From Zygnema cylindricum (taxonomy: Eukaryota > Streptophyta > Zygnematophyceae > Zygnematales > Zygnemataceae), in contig JBBHKE010002168.1 in the NCBI GenBank assembly GCA_037447655.1, forward strand, positions 1-31,317: DNA of 31,317 bases, given 5' to 3'. The notes beneath the pieces are model-generated. The model was not told the origin of the DNA, ran no database searches, and saw nothing but the letters and a program-made list of their open reading frames with translations. Every line of letters begins with the position of its first letter. Position 1 is the first letter of the stretch. Made by a program: the position numbers and the translations under genes. Below, one piece after another: positions 26,022 through 31,317 of this stretch.

Positions 26022-27429
26022 GATATCCGGTTTCCTTCCAACCCATCTCTCATAAGGTGTCATTCTTTTGACAGCTGTAGTAAGGACTCTATTCTTAATG
26101 TAGTTAGCACAGTTCATGGCTTCTGCCCAAAATCTTCTTCCTATTTTCTTATCTGCCAACATACTACACACACTATCTCCCAAAGTCTGGTTCAACCTCT
26201 CAGCTACCCCATTTTGTTTTGGATTATTCGGTACAGTTTTCTGATGCTGAACTCCCTCATCTCTCAAGTATTCTTCAAACTGGTTAGAGGTGTACTCTCC
26301 CCCATTATCACTTTTTATTCTCTTAATGGGGGTTCCGTGCAACTTTTCACTCCAGGCTTGGTATTCTTTGAAGTACTTTGGTGTTTTAGACTTTGTTTTC
26401 AGGAAGTAGACTCTAGAATATCTGAACCAATCATCAGTAATTTCCAACATATACCTCTTCCCCCCAACCAAAGGTACTCTTGGTAGTCCCCAAATAGCTG
26501 TGTGGACCAGATCTAGTACTTTCTCACCTCTATATGTGGCAGTTTTCGGAAAGGGAAGTCTGTGAGCCTTACCTTGGGCACAGCCACTACAATCGTCAAT
26601 CATTTCATTATCCCCAAACAGAATGCCTTCTACCACACCCAACTTTTTCATTTTCCTCGGCCTATCAAAATGCACATGCCCCAACCGCTTTTGCGAGATC
26701 ATCAAGCTTGGGACACCACCATAGTAAGCACACTTCTTTTCATTACTCAGGTTAAGCCTAATAATTCCTTGGCTACCCCTATCTGCTGTGAAGTAGACTT
26801 CATCTCTATACTTAGCTGAAAAGACTCCCTTTCTAGTGAAGGTATCAAAATCCTTATCATCTAATACAGAAGTAGACACAAGATTTTTACTCAGCTGAGG
26901 AATGTAGAGCACATATGAGAAGGTGAGTATAGAAGTCTTACCCTCCACTAAGACTTTCAGATCTACGGAGCCTACGAGATGTGTGGTAACTACTCTCCCA
27001 TCCCCACACTCTATTTCTACCGTAGGTATTTTTCTAAACTTAGTGAAGATGTGCCTATCACGACACAAATGCATGGATGCACCTGAATCGATAACCCATC
27101 CTTTATATGGAGCTTCTCGAATGGCCCCAAAAGCACACTTCTGTTTTCGAGGGATATCCTTCTCCTCAAGATTCTCGTCGAGAAGAAGCTCCACATCTTC
27201 CTCCTCAGAGGACTCGTCCTCCTCAGTTTCTCTTTTTACTCGTGTGACCACAAGTGCCTTCTTCTTCCCTCCGGAAGAACCCCCTCCACGGTTTTCTTGG
27301 AGCCTCAACTTTGACAGCTTTATGCAATCAGCTATGAAGTGTCCCGACTTTTTGCAGATATGACAAAGACCCTTTGGGGGCCTAGGTTCTCCAGATTGAT
27401 TTCTTTCTCCTTTGAAGTTCTTGTACAGC
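26022..27429 (-). pseudogene. copia copy 2: zinc knuckle, protease and integrase
   Basis: Open from about 27429 to the solo-LTR break, the longest single frame in the window (over 440 residues). Order: zinc knuckle CHICKKSGHFIADC (27365-27324), acidic linker, protease with intact VIDSGASMHLCRD (DSG codons 27089-27081), GAG-pre-integrase (LGHVHFDRPRKMKK..., DDCSGCAQGKAH) and integrase core (SDNGGEYTSNQFEEYL, NGVAERLNQTL). The first catalytic Asp is lost: VHTAIWG has GCT (Ala) at 26498-26496 where copy 1 has GAC. The frame is cut at 26022 by the solo LTR, which adds VEK and a stop. A TAG at 27434-27432 separates it from gag. Confidence 0.92.
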
Positions 27430-28247
27430 TTCTACGGATCCTTCCTCCACCAGTCCGTTCCGGCAGCTAGAGTTTGAACGCTTTTACCTCCTCTACGGAT
27501 CTCAATAGTGTTCTTCTATACGAGTATCATTTGGACCACGGTGTTCCACTTCCAATAACTGTCATCCATTTCTTCCACTCGGTACACTATGTTTTCATAC
27601 TCCTCAAGTAGCTTCATGATGAGAGTGTACACTTTCATCTTCATTGAGCCTGTCCATCCAACACTCTCCATCTCCATATACAGGCAAATAGATCATTACT
27701 GTAATCTAACATCTTCCCTTCTTTTTGTAAGCATACCTCCCCAACCTTTTCTCCATCAGCTAGAGCTCCTGGATGGTAGCAGCTCTATAGATCTCCACTA
27801 AAGTCATCCATAACTCCTCGGCCTTGAAGCTGTGAAGGTGAGAGGTTGCCAAAGCTTGGGTGAGGTGCCTCAGAATGAAATTCTTGGCATTCATGTTGGT
27901 GTACTCCCACATTTGAATATCGTTTTCCTCGATCTTCATTACCACCACTCCTCTAGCCATGGTAATAGAAGTAAGAGGTGTCTTCTTTCCTTTCCCCTTT
28001 TCGAACACACTATTATCCCCATCGTGTGTCTCCTCTGTTGGAGCTGATGCTGCTGCCGAAAACCTCACTCCATCAAATCCTGGTGGAGTTCGTGAGATGG
28101 TCGTTTCACTCGTCCACTGATGATACCCGAGTATCGTTTTTCACAGAATGCCCCTGTCATCATGGCTTCCGAGTAAATGAACCCAAATCCGTTGAAAATG
28201 GGCACCCTAAAGGGTGGGCCCATAACCTGCAATTTTGTGTCCCCCAT
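27430..28247 (-). pseudogene. copia copy 2: gag remains
   Basis: Opens at ATG 28247-28245 in the LTR end, passes through the primer-binding site with a second in-frame ATG (28223-28221) and reads MGDTKLQVMGPPFRVPIFN..., MMTGAFCEKRYSGIISGRVK. A one-base deletion near 28090 ends this frame at DLME; the next frame resumes MRFSAAASAPTEETH..., NDIQMWEYTNMN, FILRHLTQALATSHLH, FKAEELWMTLVEIYRAATIQEL, then stops. Later capsid residues are readable in pieces. This copy keeps the Arg (CGA) that is TGA in copy 1. Confidence 0.85.
28213..28227 (-). other. Primer-binding site of copia copy 2 (half-tRNA type, initiator tRNA-Met)
   Basis: Minus-strand GGTTATGGGCCCACC directly follows the 5' LTR end ...AATTGCA. 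It is complementary over 15 bases to the anticodon stem-loop of plant initiator tRNA-Met (GGUGGGCCCAUAACC, from general knowledge). Drosophila copia and yeast Ty5 use this internal, cleaved-tRNA mode rather than the tRNA 3' end. Confidence 0.85.
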
Positions 28248-29225
28248 TGGATCACTGAATTCAAGAAGCCTGTAGATAGCTTTTGGCTAGCCCTCTTTCA
28301 ACTTGGATCACTGCCACCCAAGTAGACAAATAGGTAATCTAACTGCACCCCTGTGCAGTTTGGACTCCCCTGAGTCAACAAGAAAAAGCATCACTGAAAA
28401 TGCCCAACCAGGCAATTAATTATAAAGTGGCGAAGATGCCAATATTTATACAAGCTTGTTGGGAGAGTTGCGGCTACCTCTTGAATCCTCTAATCCCTAA
28501 ACCCTTCTCACAACCCCTATCTACTGATGATCGAACCAATCAATAGAGTGTACAGTAGAGAAAGGTACTGGGGCCGATGTATTTTCGATACGGCGTGTGT
28601 ACGACAAGGCCATGGAGTGGACGTCTGTCTCCTCCAGACTTATCCTTGCGCTCCCTAGGATTCCCCCTTCTAATAATATCTTGCCACGAGTTGACAGGTC
28701 ATGTCAAGTCCTAAAAATGCCAAGGCCGCTTTTCCGGGATCATGGCGATGATGCGGATCGTAGAATCCACACCGGCTTTTAATATTCGTCGTCCAAAATA
28801 ACAAATGTTCGGTACATTTGTTTCGTACGCACTAAAAATCAACTAGTTTCTATGTCCTTAATTTATTATTTCGTTGAACGAATTAATGATCTTGCTAATG
28901 TTTAAATAGCTATCAAACACTATGTATCCTAACGGACTACTTGGACAGACCGGTAAGAGCTGACGGCTACGCCTCGCTCTGCCGGTCGGAGGTTCGAGTC
29001 CTGCTGGAATCAACGTTTTTGTGGAGAGTGACTTAGGTCACTTATTAGTCTTGCCTATGGAGCAGAGGCAGCCATGGCTCCACCGCCCTCTCTCTCTTTC
29101 AGTGTCTACAACAAGTATGGGGGCTAGAGAGAGAAGGTGGAGGCAGGATGCCTGTGCTTTTTCTTTTAGTTATTTCACCTAATTAAGACCTAGAAAATAC
29201 CTTCCCTAAACCAGTGATTTTAACA
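28228..29225 (-). repeat. LTR 3 (5' LTR of copia copy 2)
   Basis: 998 bp, TGCAATTT...TTTTAACA on the plus strand. Aligns with LTR 1 and LTR 2. G-box position changed to CACGAG. TATTTATA at about 28442-28449 gives the minus-strand TATAAATA promoter box. tRNA-like unit at 28950-29020. Confidence 0.92.
28950..29020 (+). other. tRNA-like unit in LTR 3
   Basis: CCGGTAAGAGCTGACGGCTA, canonical B box GGTTCGAGTCC (28991-29001) and TTTTT (29016-29020). The T-arm pairs at 4 of 5 positions (GGAGG/CCTGC). GAGC/GCTC arms can pair in the D-like part. Confidence 0.4.
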
Positions 29226-30772
29226 AAATTGTGCCATGTAATTAGAAAATGGATGGTACTATACGGCATATTTTATGGAACTTTCTAGCGATGACGTACT
29301 AGATTCATCGATTCTTACAGATTGAGTTCATGTCCGTATATATTCGAAGATTCGGAGCATTGTATACACTGTTAAGGGCACCCCTGAACTGGAATAAAAA
29401 TTGGCTCATGGTCATTAAAGTAAAAAAAAAAAGAATTGATCATGGTAGTGACTGTTTTGGTTGCGCACAGTCATTTATGTCATTTTGTCAAAAATTGTAC
29501 GTTTGAAGTACACATTGGTAAAAGTAAAGTATCGTTGAGTCTAAATTTGACGGTCAATCGGTAGGACAACTTTGACTTTCAAATTATTGTTTCAACCGAC
29601 TAAAATTTTGCCAGGGTTGCGAACATCAACCGTCATAATAATATCAACATTTCACAAAGTTGATAAAGGTTTACGGTAACAAAACTGCGGCAACCATATG
29701 TAAATAAAAGTGTTGCGCGCAGTCACTTTTTGTCTTTACATGAGCTCTACTATGAGAGCACATGATGGATTTTAACTTAGGGTGAACCTCCATCAGGCGA
29801 AAAGTGGGGTTGTTTACTTGAAAAAGTGCATTTTCGTATAGATCCAGCTCATTGCCGTACATGGTCGTACTGTTTTTTTTATTTTTTTAATAAACATGAT
29901 TACAGAAGGTTCGTCAAGATTCTCCAAAATTTTGGGCGACAATGTCGACTGTCCGATTATGTGTTTTCGAAGCAAAAGGTCACTTCGTCCAGTGATTCGC
30001 TAGTGTTCTCAAGGAGGACAGTAGCCAATCACCGGACGTGTAAAACGTTTACGCGTGGAAAGGTCACATACGAGCGGCGCGCCGTCGGACATTGGCCACG
30101 CGCCTTCGGACAGGTGGGAATCAAATCCAACGAAAACCACCAAAAAATATCTTTGTTGAAGAATGTGGCGCGACGCCTCCGCCATAATCCGGTGACATCC
30201 GTAATTTTCGGCGCCACGACGAAACACGTACAATAAAACAACTACAAAAAATACAAAACACGAACGTACAAATTGCACATTCACGTAATTTAATTTTGCT
30301 GCAGGATGTACGGATACAAGTTCAGATATTGTCCTTTTGGAATCTTTGACTGCTCGTCGTTATAACAGAAACCTACGTGCATCCAATCGAAATAAAGCAC
30401 ATACGCAATAGATTCCATAGCTGACACGACCTGATAGAGAAGTGAATGAAGTATTATTGCTTGTAAACGTTTTCGTACGATTACTGTCGGCGCTTGATGG
30501 AGAAGCGGCCTTAGACGCAAAATTGAAATTTAATCGCAATCCTAAATAGTGTGGGTTGCTTTGGTCGCGCGTGACGACACGCATTATTTTCATTTAGTTT
30601 CATTGATATTTTTACGCTTGTCCGTTTTAATATAGTGTGCAAAGTTTAATTAGTTTTGTGCGATTTTATTTATCCAAACAAAACTTCTATTACTTTAGTT
30701 TCTAGAGGTTTATGTTCGCATTGTGTTGAAATTTATGTATTTTCTAGGTTTGTATTGGAAAAATAAATAGAG
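29226..30772. other. Spacer, no recognised gene; CpG-rich patch at 29990-30236
   Basis: Mixed composition. A plus-strand frame 29826-30236 ends ...RRLRHNPVTSVIFGATTKHVQ and overlaps an AATAAA, and its last 230 bases are rich in CG (GGCGCGCC, CACGCGCC). It resembles no family I know and has no clear start. Near-direct repeats TTGCGCACAGTCA/TTGCGCGCAGTCA occur at about 29461 and 29713. Listed as unassigned. Confidence 0.4.
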
Positions 30773-31317
30773 TGTTGAAAAGAGGTAATTAATAGTTCAC
30801 TTCTATATTTTAGTTAGAATGTAAAGAGAGAGAAAGAGAGGACCAAAGGCAGGCCATGGCTGCTACGTCATTTAGAAAGAGGCAGAATGAATTAGGTATT
30901 TTACTAGTATTAGCAAAATTGTGCTTCTGGCCGGATTCGTAAACGGGTCTACAGAATACTATGTAGACCTACACCTTATCCATTAAGGCAATACCAAAAT
31001 GATACACATGATATACTTGAAGCATATATATCTATTGATCTAAAGGACTAATTCGCAGCAGACTAACGAAAACGCGCATTAATCAATTCATGCATGGAAG
31101 CAAATCGAAGCTGTATAAATACAACTCATCGGACGTCCACCATAACAGCCGCCACCCACAATAAGCTTTCGGCAGACTTTGGGGATAGCCTCACGTGGTG
31201 CCACGTGGCTCCACATTATTTGATATCGGAGAAGATGGGAGGAGGAACCATGGCTCCCGATTTGGCAGATGTCACCTTGTAGACCATGTCGTACAATGGC
31301 CGTACAATAAGTACATC
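30773..31317 (+). mobile_element. Related LTR in inverted orientation, cut by the window edge
   Basis: Begins TGTTGAAAAGAGG, as the main LTRs do in element sense. It then shows, in the same order, GGCCATGGCTGC (30855), a tRNA-like unit on the opposite strand (30915-30990), and near the edge ATGTCGTACAATGGCC and GTACAATAAGTACATC, which parallel TTGTCGTACACAGGCC and GTACAGAAAGTACATC in LTR 1. Two CACGTG G-boxes (31192-31197, 31202-31207) and a TATAAATA (31114-31121) are inside. It could be a solo LTR or the 5' LTR of an element continuing to the right. The A-rich GGAAAAATAAATAGAG before it is weakly polypurine-like. Confidence 0.65.
30915..30990 (-). other. tRNA-Arg-like unit in the inverted LTR
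   Basis: Minus strand: CCTTAATGGATAAGG (a pairing D-arm like that of tRNA-Arg), then GGTCTAC/GTAGACC (7-bp stem, 10-base loop), a B-box-like GTTTACGAATCC (30944-30933) and TTTT at 30918-30915. No acceptor stem is evident. Confidence 0.4.

Larger units (their letters stand above)
21768..29225 (-). mobile_element. Ty1/copia retrotransposon, copy 2, interrupted by a solo LTR
   Basis: Minus strand. 5' LTR 28228-29225, 3' LTR 21768-22753. Internal region 22754-28227; without the solo LTR and one 5-bp duplication it is 4356 bp, 4 bp from copy 1. Same gene order and high similarity to copy 1 throughout, but with its own set of stops and frameshifts. The pair plus shared LTR is the structure expected from unequal recombination between LTRs of related elements. 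Confidence 0.9.

Noticed and set aside
20104-27363. Plus-strand frames over the copia region (for example 26923-27363, 26016-26486)
   Set aside because: They are antisense shadows of the conserved minus-strand pol and gag frames and contain no recognisable domain.

Overview
This is nuclear DNA from a photosynthetic eukaryote of the green lineage. The signs are a plastid-targeted plant-type [2Fe-2S] ferredoxin, spliced remains of a 12-oxophytodienoate reductase (OPR/Old Yellow Enzyme family) gene with GT-AG introns, a secreted proline-rich cell-wall type protein, and Ty1/copia retrotransposons whose primer-binding site matches plant initiator tRNA-Met. The ferredoxin ends in -ALY, which I associate with green algae more than with flowering plants, so a streptophyte or other green alga is a reasonable guess. 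The species cannot be fixed from the sequence.

Layout. 1-5170 is gene-poor. It holds a GC-richer block with a CT microsatellite and promoter-like motifs (1081-2720), a 544-bp element with perfect 30-bp terminal inverted repeats (2989-3532), a region with three CACGTG G-boxes (3595-3965) and a 97-base T run (4352-4448). 5171-7922 is a broken, 5'-truncated OPR gene on the plus strand. 7923-11159 is AT-rich and apparently empty. 11544-12023 (minus) is an intact, intronless ferredoxin gene followed by a long polypurine 3' flank. 13889-15405 (minus) is an intact two-exon gene for a secreted protein with a Ser-Pro rod between two Cys-containing domains.

16420-29225 is a tandem pair of minus-strand copia elements in the order LTR-internal-LTR-internal-LTR, sharing the central LTR. 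The two internal regions are almost the same length (4352 bp, and about 4356 bp once an insertion is removed). Both carry Gag, protease, integrase, reverse transcriptase and RNase H remains, broken by different stops and frameshifts. The second copy is interrupted by a 1.1-kb solo LTR of a related family with a 5-bp target duplication (tgaga). A further related LTR in the opposite orientation begins at 30773 and runs off the window.

The ferredoxin and the Ser-Pro protein are the only two genes that look functional. The most interesting signals are in the retroelements. Their primer-binding site pairs with the anticodon region of initiator tRNA-Met. That site contains an in-frame ATG at the front of Gag, and the LTRs carry a conserved tRNA-like unit, with B box and T-run terminator, that reads antisense to the elements.
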